DNA of 15,409 nt from an uncultured Propionivibrio sp. Its GTDB lineage: Bacteria > Pseudomonadota > Gammaproteobacteria > Burkholderiales > Rhodocyclaceae. The DNA is taken from the NCBI GenBank assembly GCA_938040985.1, contig CALHZD010000063.1, positions 1 to 15,409 of the forward strand, read 5' to 3'. Position numbers and translations under genes: made by a program. Positions 7,122-14,565 of this stretch are shown here, piece by piece. The notes under the pieces were generated by a model that was not told where the DNA came from, did not search any database, and saw only the letters and a program-made list of their open reading frames with translations. Within the stretch, counting starts at the first letter, position 1. Every line of letters starts with the position of its first letter.

Positions 7122-7820
7122 TCAGTTCTCGATCTCACTGCGGCGGTTCTGCAAATAGGCGTCGCGGATATACGTATATTTGTCGAAAGCGGCTTCCTCG
7201 ACCACTTTCTCCGATGGCAGCAGGCTGGCGCGCCGATCCACCAGGCGCACGCCCCAAAGGGAATTGCGCAACCGTATATTGTCGACGTAGGTCAGCGGAT
7301 CACCGTACAGATCGACAACGAAGCCGGCAGTATCACGCACCGTGCGCGGGCCGATCACCGGCCAGAACAGGTATGCGCCTTCACCAACCCCCCAAACGGC
7401 AAGCGTTTGACCAAAGTCCTCGCTATGCTTTTCCAGTCCCATTTCCGAGGCAAAATCAAGCACTCCGCCCAGACCGATCGTCGAATTGATAATAAAACGC
7501 CAGGCGTCGGAAACCCCCTCAACGGGCTTGCCCTGCAAAAGATTATTGACCGAAATCCAGACATCCTCCAGATTGCCGAAAAAATTACCGATACCCGTCC
7601 GGACTGGCTGCGGCGTCACCGCATCGTAACCTTGCGCGATCGGCTTAAAAACGACATCAATGCCTTCATTGACGCGGAACATGGTGCGATTGAAGCCTTC
7701 GTACGGATCGGGGTTGTCCGCCGTCGTCGCGCAGCCGGACAATGCCAGCACGCTGGCAGCAGTCATCAGAAAACAGAAGAATGGAGAGCGCGGATTATGG
7801 CCACATCGGTCTGTGCTCAC
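7122..7820 (-). CDS. mlaA: MlaA (VacJ) outer-membrane lipoprotein
   Basis: An outer-membrane lipoprotein that removes mislocalised phospholipid from the outer leaflet and hands it to MlaC. I use GTG 7820 because AGAGGA lies 6 bases before it. The resulting signal sequence has a hydrophobic stretch ending in the lipobox LSGC with C30 as the lipidated residue. The residue after the cysteine is Ala, not Asp, which fits outer-membrane sorting. An upstream ATG at 7847 would overlap mlaD and add nine residues. The mature part is a classic VacJ domain: DPYEGFNRTMFRVNEGID, FFGNLEDVWISVNNLLQGK and LPFGGWGVGEGAY-like text (here LAVWGVGEGAYLFWPVIGP). It is 232 residues. In E. coli mlaA is unlinked, while here it sits between mlaD and mlaC. 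Confidence 0.93.
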   Translation of the reverse strand: MSTDRCGHNPRSPFFCFLMTAASVLALSGCATTADNPDPYEGFNRTMFRVNEGIDVVFKPIAQGYDAVTPQPVRTGIGNFFGNLEDVWISVNNLLQGKPVEGVSDAWRFIINSTIGLGGVLDFASEMGLEKHSEDFGQTLAVWGVGEGAYLFWPVIGPRTVRDTAGFVVDLYGDPLTYVDNIRLRNSLWGVRLVDRRASLLPSEKVVEEAAFDKYTYIRDAYLQNRRSEIEN

Positions 7821-7826
7821 GGGGGA

Positions 7827-7832
7827 TCCTCT
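7827..7832 (-). promoter_or_regulatory. Ribosome-binding site deciding the mlaA start
   Basis: AGAGGA on the minus strand, 6 bases before GTG 7820. It lies in the 16-base gap after the mlaD stop. It supports the GTG start over the ATG at 7847, which has no comparable site and sits inside mlaD. Confidence 0.65.
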
Positions 7833-7836
7833 ATCG

Positions 7837-8307
7837 TTATTTAGCATCCAAGCCTTCGGAAGCCTTGTTGAACATGAACTGCCCGATCAGTTTTTCCAGC
7901 ACCACCGCCGACTGCGTTTGGGCAAAAGCATCACCAGATTGCAGCATCTTCTCATCTCCGCCCGCCTCCAGCCCGATATATTGCTCGCCGAGCAGGCCTG
8001 CTGTCAGAATCGAGGCGAAGGTATCCTTGGGGAAGCGATAACGGCTGTCGATCGTCATCGTGACGACCGCTTCGTACGTCTGCGGATCGAAGCTGATTCC
8101 CGTCACCCGGCCCACGACAACGCCGGCGCTCTTGACCGGACCACGCACTTTCAGGCCACCAATGTTATCAAACCTGGCATTGAGCTGATAAGTTTCAGCA
8201 AAGTTTGCCGAAGATACGTTGCCGACGCGCAACGCAAGAAAAAGAATGGCCGCGAAGCCCGCCATCACGAAGACACCCACCCACAAATCCATCAACTTGC
8301 GATTCAT
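7837..8307 (-). CDS. mlaD: MlaD, MCE-domain lipid-binding protein
   Basis: An inner-membrane anchored MCE protein whose hexamer forms the periplasmic lipid channel on top of MlaE. A single membrane helix spans about residues 7-26 (WVGVFVMAGFAAILFLALRV). The MCE domain covers about residues 38-118, including FDNIGGLKVRGPVKSAGV, VGRVTGISFD and the TAGLLGEQYIGLE motif. The C-terminal helix, VLEKLIGQFMF, is also family-like. The 156 residues fall within the family range (E. coli 183). The start ATG 8307 shares one base with the mlaE stop (TAATG) and has GGGGAA upstream. In the assembly it pairs with MlaE, MlaF and MlaB. Confidence 0.95.
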   Translation of the reverse strand: MNRKLMDLWVGVFVMAGFAAILFLALRVGNVSSANFAETYQLNARFDNIGGLKVRGPVKSAGVVVGRVTGISFDPQTYEAVVTMTIDSRYRFPKDTFASILTAGLLGEQYIGLEAGGDEKMLQSGDAFAQTQSAVVLEKLIGQFMFNKASEGLDAK

Positions 8308-9113
8308 TACATTCCCCGAAACATAAAGGAAGTCAGGACAAAATCCAGCGCCAGAATGGCCAGCGCCGAATGAACGACGGTGCGCTTGATCGACGCCGAA
8401 ACGCCCTCGGCGGTCGGCACTGCGTCGTACCCTTCAAACACAGCGATCAGAGAAACCGCCACACCAAAAACAAAACTCTTGACGATCCCGTTCCAGATAT
8501 CGAAGCGGAAGTCGACCGAACCCTGCATCTGCGACCAGAATGCGCCCTCATCCACGCCGATGAATACGACGCCGATCAGATAGCCGCCAAATACGCCAAC
8601 CAGGGTAAACATCGCCGAAAGCAGCGGCATCGAGATGACCCCACCCCAAAAACGCGGCGCAACCACACGGCCAACCGGGTTGACTGCCATCATATCCATC
8701 GCCGTCAATTGTTCGGTCGCCTTCATCAGGCCGATTTCGGCAGTAATCGACGAACCGGCGCGGGAAGCAAAGAGCAGCGCAGAAACCACCGGCCCCAATT
8801 CACGCGTCAGCGACAGGGCGACAAGTACGCCCAATGCTTCGGAGGAACCATAGCGTTGCAGCGTTTCATAACCCTGCATGCCCAGCACCATGCCGATAAA
8901 CAGACCGGATACGAGGATAATCAGCAGCGACTGGAAACCGGAAAAATAGATTTCCCGGATGGTCAGCGGCAAGCGGCGGAACGATTGCCCGGAATAGGCG
9001 AGAATCGTGGCGAAAAAACGCGCTGCAAACCCCGTCCGCTGCAACAGGCTGGTCACCCGGTGCCCGAGCGATTCGAGTGCCGTGACAAAAACGGAAGGTT
9101 TACGTTCAGCCAT
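8307..9113 (-). CDS. mlaE: MlaE, permease of the Mla phospholipid transporter
   Basis: An inner-membrane permease of the MlaE (DUF140) family, 268 residues, about five to six hydrophobic segments. Family motifs are present: GLFIGMVLGMQGYETLQRYG, LSLTRELGPVVSALLFASRAGSSITAEIG, MKATEQLTAMDMMAVNP and GLVAPRF-like text (here GRVVAPRFWGG). I use ATG 9113, which overlaps the mlaF stop by 8 bases and has GGGAG 7 bases upstream. An in-frame ATG at 9317 would add 68 residues lying wholly within mlaF and is rejected. The protein works with MlaF, MlaD and MlaB to move phospholipid between the outer and inner membranes. Confidence 0.95.
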   Translation of the reverse strand: MAERKPSVFVTALESLGHRVTSLLQRTGFAARFFATILAYSGQSFRRLPLTIREIYFSGFQSLLIILVSGLFIGMVLGMQGYETLQRYGSSEALGVLVALSLTRELGPVVSALLFASRAGSSITAEIGLMKATEQLTAMDMMAVNPVGRVVAPRFWGGVISMPLLSAMFTLVGVFGGYLIGVVFIGVDEGAFWSQMQGSVDFRFDIWNGIVKSFVFGVAVSLIAVFEGYDAVPTAEGVSASIKRTVVHSALAILALDFVLTSFMFRGM

Positions 9114-9915
9114 CGGCACGCTCCCGCAACAAAGCCTCGGTAAAGGGCGCGGATGGATAATGGAAATGTACGGGCCCGTCGGCTTCGCCATAAACGAACT
9201 GGTGTACGAACGGCTCTTTCGAAGCACGAATCTCGTCAGGCGTACCGCGCGCAACGATTTGCCCGTCAGAAACAAAATAGACGTAATCGACGATCTGCAA
9301 GGCTTCCTGCACGTCATGCGTCACCAGCAGAGAAGTTGCGCCAAGCGCATCGTTCAGCCGGCGGATCAGCTGGCCGATGACGCCCATCGAAATCGGATCC
9401 AGTCCGGCGAACGGCTCGTCGTACATGATCAGCATCGGATCGAGCGCAATCGCGCGCGCCAGCGCAACGCGGCGCGCCATGCCGCCCGACAGCTCGGAGG
9501 GCATTAGGGCATGCGCGCCGCGCAACCCGACTGCATTGAGCTTCATCAGCACCATGTCGCAGATCATTTCCTCGCTCAGGTCAGTATGTTCGCGCATCAG
9601 ATAGGCGACATTCTCGAACACGGAAATATCCGTAAATAAAGCGCCGAACTGAAACAACATGCCCATGCGCCGGCGCATGGCATACAGCGCCTTGTGATTC
9701 ATGTCCGGCACCGACTGGCCGTCGACGAGCAGCGTCCCGCTCGTCGGCTTGAGCTGCCCGCCAATCAGGCGTAATAACGTCGTCTTGCCGCAACCGGAAT
9801 TACCCATGATGGCGACGAGCTGACCGCGCGGAACCTCCATATTGATTCCCTTGAGAATCGCTCGCTCGTCATATGAGAAATTCAGCTCGGATATGCTGAC
9901 CAGTGAATCGGACAC
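9106..9915 (-). CDS. mlaF: MlaF, ATPase of the Mla phospholipid transporter
   Basis: The ABC ATPase that powers MlaE, 269 residues. Motifs in order: Walker A GNSGCGKTT (38-46), signature LSGGMARRVALARA, Walker B LIMYDEPFAGLDP and the H-loop SLLVTHD. The Q-loop region GMLFQFGALFTDISVFENV is typical of MlaF. The C-terminal tail of about 25 residues after the ABC fold is where E. coli MlaF contacts its partner subunit. The start is GTG 9915 (SDSLVSISELNFSY), with only a weak GAAAG upstream. It is the first gene of the long minus-strand operon, about 23 bases from the predicted transcription start. It overlaps mlaE by 8 bases. Confidence 0.95.
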   Translation of the reverse strand: MSDSLVSISELNFSYDERAILKGINMEVPRGQLVAIMGNSGCGKTTLLRLIGGQLKPTSGTLLVDGQSVPDMNHKALYAMRRRMGMLFQFGALFTDISVFENVAYLMREHTDLSEEMICDMVLMKLNAVGLRGAHALMPSELSGGMARRVALARAIALDPMLIMYDEPFAGLDPISMGVIGQLIRRLNDALGATSLLVTHDVQEALQIVDYVYFVSDGQIVARGTPDEIRASKEPFVHQFVYGEADGPVHFHYPSAPFTEALLRERADG

Positions 9916-9944
9916 AATAACTTTCAGGACTAAAATGGGCGCTT

Positions 9945-9975
9945 ATTATAACCGAAGGCTCCCGAATTCCGGCAA
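9945..9975 (-). promoter_or_regulatory. Predicted sigma-70 promoter for the mla operon
   Basis: On the minus strand a perfect TATAAT lies at 9950-9945. The best -35 candidate is TTGCCG (9975-9970) with a long 19-base spacer, so the -35 is weak. Transcription would start near 9938, about 23 bases before the mlaF GTG. It is the only good promoter I see for the operon. Confidence 0.5.
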
Positions 9976-10084
9976 AACCGCCGACGGAAACCTCGCAGAA
10001 AGCCGCTAAAACATTCAGACAAACAGCAACTTGCGGCACAAATACCACAGCGCGCGAGATGATTTTCGCCACGATAGACAAAAC

Positions 10085-10124
10085 CGCGTTAGGCATTCGT
10101 CCGCCCCGCGTAGGCGAGCGCCTA
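10085..10124 (+). repeat. Repeated CGCGT(T)AGGC sites and a 14-base dyad upstream of sucA
   Basis: CGCGTTAGGC (10085-10094) and CGCGTAGGC (10107-10115) are near-identical, 22 bases apart, about two helical turns. The second is part of the dyad TAGGCG-AG-CGCCTA (10111-10124). The dyad centre is about 63 bases upstream of the predicted sucA transcription start, a usual place for an activator site. No regulator can be named. Confidence 0.4.
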
Positions 10125-10133
10125 AAGACACGT

Positions 10134-10150
10134 ACTGACATGCACTGACA
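10134..10150 (+). repeat. Two ACTGACA direct repeats, 10-base period
   Basis: ACTGACA occurs at 10134-10140 and again at 10144-10150, exactly one helical turn apart. The second copy contains the -35 element of the predicted sucA promoter. The spacing suggests a regulator binding the same DNA face, or duplicated -35-like sequence. Confidence 0.45.
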
Positions 10151-10174
10151 CTCACCTGGCGGTGATGGCATAAT
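10145..10174 (+). promoter_or_regulatory. Predicted extended -10 promoter for the sucA operon, with a spacer dyad
   Basis: CTGACA (10145-10150; five of six match the consensus), an 18-base spacer and CATAAT (10169-10174; five of six) preceded by TGG, an extended -10 motif. Transcription would start near 10181, giving a leader of about 117 bases. Inside the spacer lies the inverted repeat TCACC-TGGC-GGTGA (10152-10165). A protein bound there would block RNA polymerase, so it is a candidate operator. Confidence 0.55.
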
Positions 10175-10265
10175 GGCAGCGATTATCGGCGCCTTCCTTA
10201 CGCCAGCTACCGCATCCGCCAATCGGTTCAGCCGTGTCGCGGAAGGTTTTCTCAAACCCGCCAAA

Positions 10266-10286
10266 GCGCTTTCAAGAAGCGCGGAG
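10266..10286 (+). promoter_or_regulatory. Hairpin abutting the sucA ribosome-binding site
   Basis: GCGCTT (10266-10271) and AAGCGC (10277-10282) pair perfectly around TCAAG. The likely ribosome-binding bases GGAG (10283-10286) follow directly, about 11 bases before the sucA ATG. The stem could affect ribosome access or protect the 5' leader. Confidence 0.4.
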
Positions 10287-10297
10287 TCCTGCGAATC

Positions 10298-13168
10298 ATG
10301 AGCGAATCCAATCTGTACCAGCGTTACCGGGGCAACACCTACCTCTTCGGCAGCAATGCGCCCTACGTCGAAGAAATGTATGAAAACTACCTGGTCAACC
10401 CCACGAATATTCCCGATGACTGGCGCGCCTACTTCGATGCGTTACAAAACGCCCCCGCGCCCGACGGCTCTTTCAGCCGTGACGTTCCACATCAGCCGGT
10501 CATCGACGCCTTTGCTGCCCGCGCCCGCCAAGGGCATACGCAGGTCATCGTCGCCAGCGGCGCCGATACTGAAATGGGGCGCAAGCGCACGGCCGTCCAG
10601 CAGCTCATCGCCGCCTACCGCAACGTCGGGCAGCGCTGGGCCGATCTCGATCCGCTCAAACGCACGCCGCGCCCGGACATTCCGGAGCTGGAACCGGCTT
10701 TCTACGGGCTGACGAACGCCGACCTGGAAACGGTGTTCAACACCAGCAACACGTTCTTCGGCCACGACACGATGACGCTGCGCGACCTGCTCAACGCGCT
10801 GCGCGAAACCTATACGACCACCATCGGCGCCGAATATACGTATCTGACCGATCAGACACAAAAACGCTGGTGGCAGCAAAAATTAGAAAGCGCCCGCACC
10901 AATCCGCGTCTGAACGCGCAGGAAAAGAAGCGCGTCCTCGAACAGCTCACGGCCGCCGAAGGGCTGGAGCGCTTCCTGCACGCCAAGTATGTCGGTCAGA
11001 AGCGCTTTTCACTTGAAGGCGGCGAGAGTTTCATCGTTGCCATGGATGAACTCATCCGCCAGGCCAGCCGGCAGGGCGTTCAGGAAGTCGTCATCGGCAT
11101 GGCGCACCGCGGCCGCCTGAACGTGCTGGTCAACACGCTCGGCAAAATGCCGGCGATGCTGTTCGCCGAGTTTGAACATACTGCACCGCAGGATTTGCCG
11201 GCGGGTGACGTGAAATACCACCAAGGCTTCCGCTCCGACATCATGACGCCGCACGGGCCGATTCATCTGATGCTGGCCTATAACCCTTCGCATCTTGAGA
11301 TCATCAATCCGGTCGTCGAAGGCAGTGTGCGCGCTCGCCTGGATCGCCGCGGCGATGCCGAAGGCGACACCGTGCTGCCCGTGCTGGTACATGGCGACGC
11401 CGCTTTCACCGGGCAGGGCGTCGTCCAGGAGACGCTGGCCATGTCGCAGGTACGCGGCTACACCACCGGCGGCACCGTCCATATCGTGATCAACAATCAG
11501 ATCGGGTTTACCACCAGCGACCCGCGCGATGCGCGCTCCACGCTGTATTGCACCGACATCGTGAAGATGATCGAAGCGCCCGTGCTGCACGTCAATGGCG
11601 ACGATCCCGAAGCGGTTGTGCTCGCCACCCAGCTGGCGCTGGAATACCGTCAGGAATTCAATCAGGACGTCGTGCTGGACATCGTCTGCTTTCGCAAGCT
11701 GGGGCACAACGAGCAGGACACGCCCATGCTTACCCAGCCGTTGATGTACGCCAAAATCGCCAAGCATCCGGGCACACGCCGGCTATACGCCGACAAACTG
11801 GTTGCGCAGGGCGTGCTGCCCGCTTCCGGCCCGGAAGACATGGTCGCCGCCTACCGCGCCGCCATGGAGGCTGGCCGCCATCCGGTGGATCCGGTGCTCA
11901 CCAATTTCCAACGCAAATACTCGGCCGACTGGGAACGCTTTAGAAATACCCGCTGGACCGATACCGCCGACACGGCGATCCCGCAGGCTGAATGGAAACG
12001 CCTGGCCGAGCGCATCACCGCCATCCCCGCAGACTTTGCCGTGCACCCGCTGGTTCAGAAAGTCCTGGAAGATCGCGCCGCCATGGGACGCGGTGAAATC
12101 AACGTCGACTGGGGCATGGGCGAGCACATGGCCTTCGCTTCGCTGCTCGTCGGCGGCTATAACGTCCGTCTTTCCGGCGAGGACAGCGGCCGCGGCACTT
12201 TCAGCCACCGCCATGCCGTGCTGCACGACCAGAAACGCGAAAAATGGGATGAAGGCATTTACATTCCCCTGCAACATGTGGCTGAAAAACAGGCGAACTT
12301 CACCGTCATCGACTCCATCCTGTCCGAAGAAGCCGTGCTCGGCTTTGAATACGGCTACGCTTCCAACGCGCCCGATACCCTCGTCATCTGGGAAGCACAG
12401 TTCGGCGATTTTGCCAACGGCGCACAGGTGCTCATCGACCAGTTCATCGCTTCCGGCGAAGTGAAATGGGGACGCCTGAACGGCCTGACCCTGATGCTGC
12501 CGCACGGCTACGAGGGACAAGGCCCGGAACACTCCTCCGCCCGCGTCGAACGCTTCATGCAGCTGGCGGCCGACATCAACATGCAAATCGTGCAGCCGAC
12601 CACGGCCAGCCAGATCTTCCACGTGTTGCGTCGCCAGATGATCCGCCCGCTACGCAAACCGCTGGTCATCTTCACGCCCAAGAGCCTGCTGCGCAACAAG
12701 GACGCCGCCTCGCCCATCGCTAAATTCACTAAAGGCGGCTTCCAGACCGTCATTGGCGAAAAGAGTGAACTCAAGGCCGAGAAGGTAAAACGCATCATCG
12801 CCTGCTCAGGCAGGGTGTATTACGATCTGGTCAAAAAACGCGAAGAAAAAGGTTGCGACGATGTGGCCATCATCCGCATCGAACAGCTCTACCCCTTCCC
12901 GCACAAGGCCTTCGGGGCGGAAATCAAAAAATATTCCCACGCCGCCGAAATCATCTGGTGCCAGGACGAGCCGCAAAATCAGGGGGCCTGGTTCTTCGTG
13001 CAGCACTACATTCACGAAAACATGTCCGCCGGCCAGAAACTCGGCTACGCCGGCCGCCCCGCCTCGGCCTCGCCGGCCGTCGGCTACGCGCACCTGCACC
13101 AGGAGCAGCAAAAAGCGCTAATCGACGCCGCGTTCGCCAAACTGAAAGGCTTTGTTCTGAATAAATGA
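10298..13168 (+). CDS. sucA: 2-oxoglutarate dehydrogenase E1 component
   Basis: The thiamine-diphosphate dependent E1 subunit, which decarboxylates 2-oxoglutarate and transfers the succinyl group to the lipoyl arm of E2 in the TCA cycle. The protein has 956 residues (E. coli 933). An N-terminal E2-binding segment (SYLFG-type, here TYLFGSNAPYVEEMYENYL) is followed by conserved catalytic blocks. These are HRGRLNVLVN near residue 270, YNPSHLEI near 328, the ThDP/Mg motif HGDAAFTGQGVVQETL near 365 with INNQIGFTT, GHNEQDTPMLTQPLMY near 468, and GEDSGRGTFSHRHAVLHDQ near 627. The ending has EPQNQGAW. ATG 10298 gives the expected N-terminus. sucB follows after 89 bases. The start matches Burkholderia-type OdhA better than other betaproteobacterial groups from memory. 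Confidence 0.97.
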   Translation: MSESNLYQRYRGNTYLFGSNAPYVEEMYENYLVNPTNIPDDWRAYFDALQNAPAPDGSFSRDVPHQPVIDAFAARARQGHTQVIVASGADTEMGRKRTAVQQLIAAYRNVGQRWADLDPLKRTPRPDIPELEPAFYGLTNADLETVFNTSNTFFGHDTMTLRDLLNALRETYTTTIGAEYTYLTDQTQKRWWQQKLESARTNPRLNAQEKKRVLEQLTAAEGLERFLHAKYVGQKRFSLEGGESFIVAMDELIRQASRQGVQEVVIGMAHRGRLNVLVNTLGKMPAMLFAEFEHTAPQDLPAGDVKYHQGFRSDIMTPHGPIHLMLAYNPSHLEIINPVVEGSVRARLDRRGDAEGDTVLPVLVHGDAAFTGQGVVQETLAMSQVRGYTTGGTVHIVINNQIGFTTSDPRDARSTLYCTDIVKMIEAPVLHVNGDDPEAVVLATQLALEYRQEFNQDVVLDIVCFRKLGHNEQDTPMLTQPLMYAKIAKHPGTRRLYADKLVAQGVLPASGPEDMVAAYRAAMEAGRHPVDPVLTNFQRKYSADWERFRNTRWTDTADTAIPQAEWKRLAERITAIPADFAVHPLVQKVLEDRAAMGRGEINVDWGMGEHMAFASLLVGGYNVRLSGEDSGRGTFSHRHAVLHDQKREKWDEGIYIPLQHVAEKQANFTVIDSILSEEAVLGFEYGYASNAPDTLVIWEAQFGDFANGAQVLIDQFIASGEVKWGRLNGLTLMLPHGYEGQGPEHSSARVERFMQLAADINMQIVQPTTASQIFHVLRRQMIRPLRKPLVIFTPKSLLRNKDAASPIAKFTKGGFQTVIGEKSELKAEKVKRIIACSGRVYYDLVKKREEKGCDDVAIIRIEQLYPFPHKAFGAEIKKYSHAAEIIWCQDEPQNQGAWFFVQHYIHENMSAGQKLGYAGRPASASPAVGYAHLHQEQQKALIDAAFAKLKGFVLNK

Positions 13169-13177
13169 ATCGCACCC

Positions 13178-13226
13178 GGCGCCGGTAGCCGGAGGCGATG
13201 ATCTTCGCCTCCGCCTCGCCGGCGCC
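13178..13226 (+). other. Two-tier hairpin between sucA and sucB
   Basis: The outer stem GGCGCCGG (13178-13185) pairs with CCGGCGCC (13219-13226). The inner stem CGGAGGCGA (13190-13198) pairs with TCGCCTCCG (13205-13213) around a 6-base loop. Together that is 17 pairs in 49 bases, with a small internal loop. No T-run follows, so it is not an intrinsic terminator. It begins 9 bases after the sucA stop and ends 31 bases before the sucB ATG. It may protect upstream mRNA from 3' exonucleases or be a processing site. Confidence 0.6.
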
Positions 13227-13257
13227 TGACGCCAACCACCCAAGACTGGAAACCAAA

Positions 13258-14472
13258 ATGGCACTCGTTGAAGTCAAAATCCCGCAACTCTCTGAATCCG
13301 TCTCCGAAGCCACATTGCTGCAATGGAAAAAGAAAGCCGGCGAAGCCGTGGCGGCCGATGAAATCCTGATCGAAGTTGAAACCGACAAGGTCGTCCTGGA
13401 GGTACCAGCGCCGGCCTCCGGCGTTCTCGCCGAAATCATCGAAAATGACGGCGCCACGGTCACCGCCGATCAGCTCATCGCCCGCATAGATACCGCGGCC
13501 GCCGCCGCATCGGCCAATGCGCATACCGACGCGCCCGCGCCCGCCCAAACGCTATCGGCGCCCGGCGGCAAAGCGGGCTTTGCCATGCCCGCCGCCGCCA
13601 AGATTCTGGCCGACAAGCATCTCGACCCGGCAAGCATCGCCGGTACGGGCAAGGACGACCGCATTACCAAAGCCGATGCGCTGGCCGCCATTGCCACTAC
13701 GCCCGCCGCCGCTCGCCCAGCACAACCGGCGATGCCGCCCGCGCCGCCAATCGCGCCAGTCATGGCCGGCAACCGCGCTGAAGAGCGCGTGCCCATGAGC
13801 CGCCTGCGGACACGCATCGCTGAGCGCCTACTGCAATCGCAGGCCACCAACGCCATCCTCACCACCTTCAACGAAGTGAACATGCAGCCGGTGATGGACA
13901 TGCGCAAGCGCTTCCAGGAAAAATTCGAGAAACAGCATGGCGTCAGGCTGGGTTTTATGAGCTTTTTCGTCAAGGCCGTCGTGCATGCGCTCAAGCAATA
14001 TCCGATTCTCAACGCCAGCATCGACGGTAACGACATCATCTACCACGGTTATTTCGACATCGGCGTCGCCGTCGGCAGCCCGCGCGGGCTGGTCGTGCCC
14101 ATCCTGCGCGACGCCGACCAGATGGGCTTTGCCGACATCGAAAAGAAAATTGCCGAATTCGGCGCCAAAGCGCGCGACGGCAAACTGGGCATCGAAGAAA
14201 TGAGCGGCGGCACCTTCTCCATCAGCAACGGCGGCGTGTTCGGCTCGATGATGTCCACGCCCATCATCAACCCGCCGCAATCGGCCATTCTCGGCGTGCA
14301 TGCCACCAAAGAACGCCCCGTGGCCGAAAACGGCCAGATCGTCATCCGCCCCATGAACTATCTGGCCATGAGCTACGACCACCGCATCATCGACGGCCGC
14401 GAAGCCGTACTGGGGCTGGTGGCCATGAAAGAGGCGCTGGAAGACCCGGCACGACTGCTGTTCGACCTCTGA
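13258..14472 (+). CDS. sucB: Dihydrolipoamide succinyltransferase (E2 of 2-oxoglutarate dehydrogenase)
   Basis: The core E2 subunit, which moves the succinyl group from the lipoyl arm to CoA. It is 404 residues (E. coli SucB 405). Domains in order are one lipoyl domain (residues 1-75) with the lipoylated K44 in VETDKVVLEV, an Ala/Pro-rich linker, a peripheral-subunit binding domain near 105-145 (AAAKILADKHLD, GTGKDDRITKADAL), a second Ala/Pro linker, then the catalytic domain with H375 and D379 in SYDHRIIDG. I chose ATG 13258 (MALVEVKIPQLSESV) with GGAA upstream. The in-frame ATG at 13198 lies inside the intergenic hairpin and would add 20 unusual residues, so I reject it. Confidence 0.97.
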   Translation: MALVEVKIPQLSESVSEATLLQWKKKAGEAVAADEILIEVETDKVVLEVPAPASGVLAEIIENDGATVTADQLIARIDTAAAAASANAHTDAPAPAQTLSAPGGKAGFAMPAAAKILADKHLDPASIAGTGKDDRITKADALAAIATTPAAARPAQPAMPPAPPIAPVMAGNRAEERVPMSRLRTRIAERLLQSQATNAILTTFNEVNMQPVMDMRKRFQEKFEKQHGVRLGFMSFFVKAVVHALKQYPILNASIDGNDIIYHGYFDIGVAVGSPRGLVVPILRDADQMGFADIEKKIAEFGAKARDGKLGIEEMSGGTFSISNGGVFGSMMSTPIINPPQSAILGVHATKERPVAENGQIVIRPMNYLAMSYDHRIIDGREAVLGLVAMKEALEDPARLLFDL

Positions 14473-14491
14473 TTGCCCCGGAGACTGTTTG

Positions 14492-14518
14492 AAAACCACC
14501 CCCGCAGTGGGTTTTGTC
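14492..14518 (+). terminator. Terminator-like hairpin between sucB and the small membrane gene
   Basis: AAAACCAC (14492-14499) pairs with GTGGGTTTT (14507-14515), allowing one bulged G, around a CCCCGCA loop. The 3' half ends in TTTTGT. It begins 20 bases after the sucB stop. The GC part is short, so termination would be partial at best. If active, it would lower expression of the small gene and lpdA relative to sucAB. Confidence 0.4.
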
Positions 14519-14565
14519 ATCCGAAACCTCGCGAAAACCAACGCATTTATGCGCGGAAGAACTTC

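Larger units (their letters stand above)
9916..10297. other. 382-base divergent regulatory region (mlaF / sucA)
   Basis: No gene is supported here. A 131-codon open frame on the minus strand (10264 to 9869) runs through it and into mlaF, but it has no recognisable family features. I place one minus-strand promoter (mlaF) and one plus-strand promoter (sucA) here, with repeats and dyads around the latter. The stretch from about 9976 to 10080 shows nothing I can name. Confidence 0.6.

Noticed and set aside
8205..9143. A 312-codon open frame on the plus strand opposite mlaE
   Set aside because: Antisense to mlaE, with an Arg/His/Gln-rich product and no recognisable domain.
10152..10166. Resemblance of the sucA promoter spacer to a phage lambda operator (CCTGGCGGTGAT)
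   Set aside because: The match covers only about 12 bases and there is no cI/cro-like gene or other phage gene in the window. I treat it as a plain dyad, not a phage operator.
9869..10264. A 131-codon open frame on the minus strand in the mlaF-sucA gap
   Set aside because: It overlaps the start of mlaF in another frame and crosses both predicted promoters. The product has no family features and no good ribosome-binding site.
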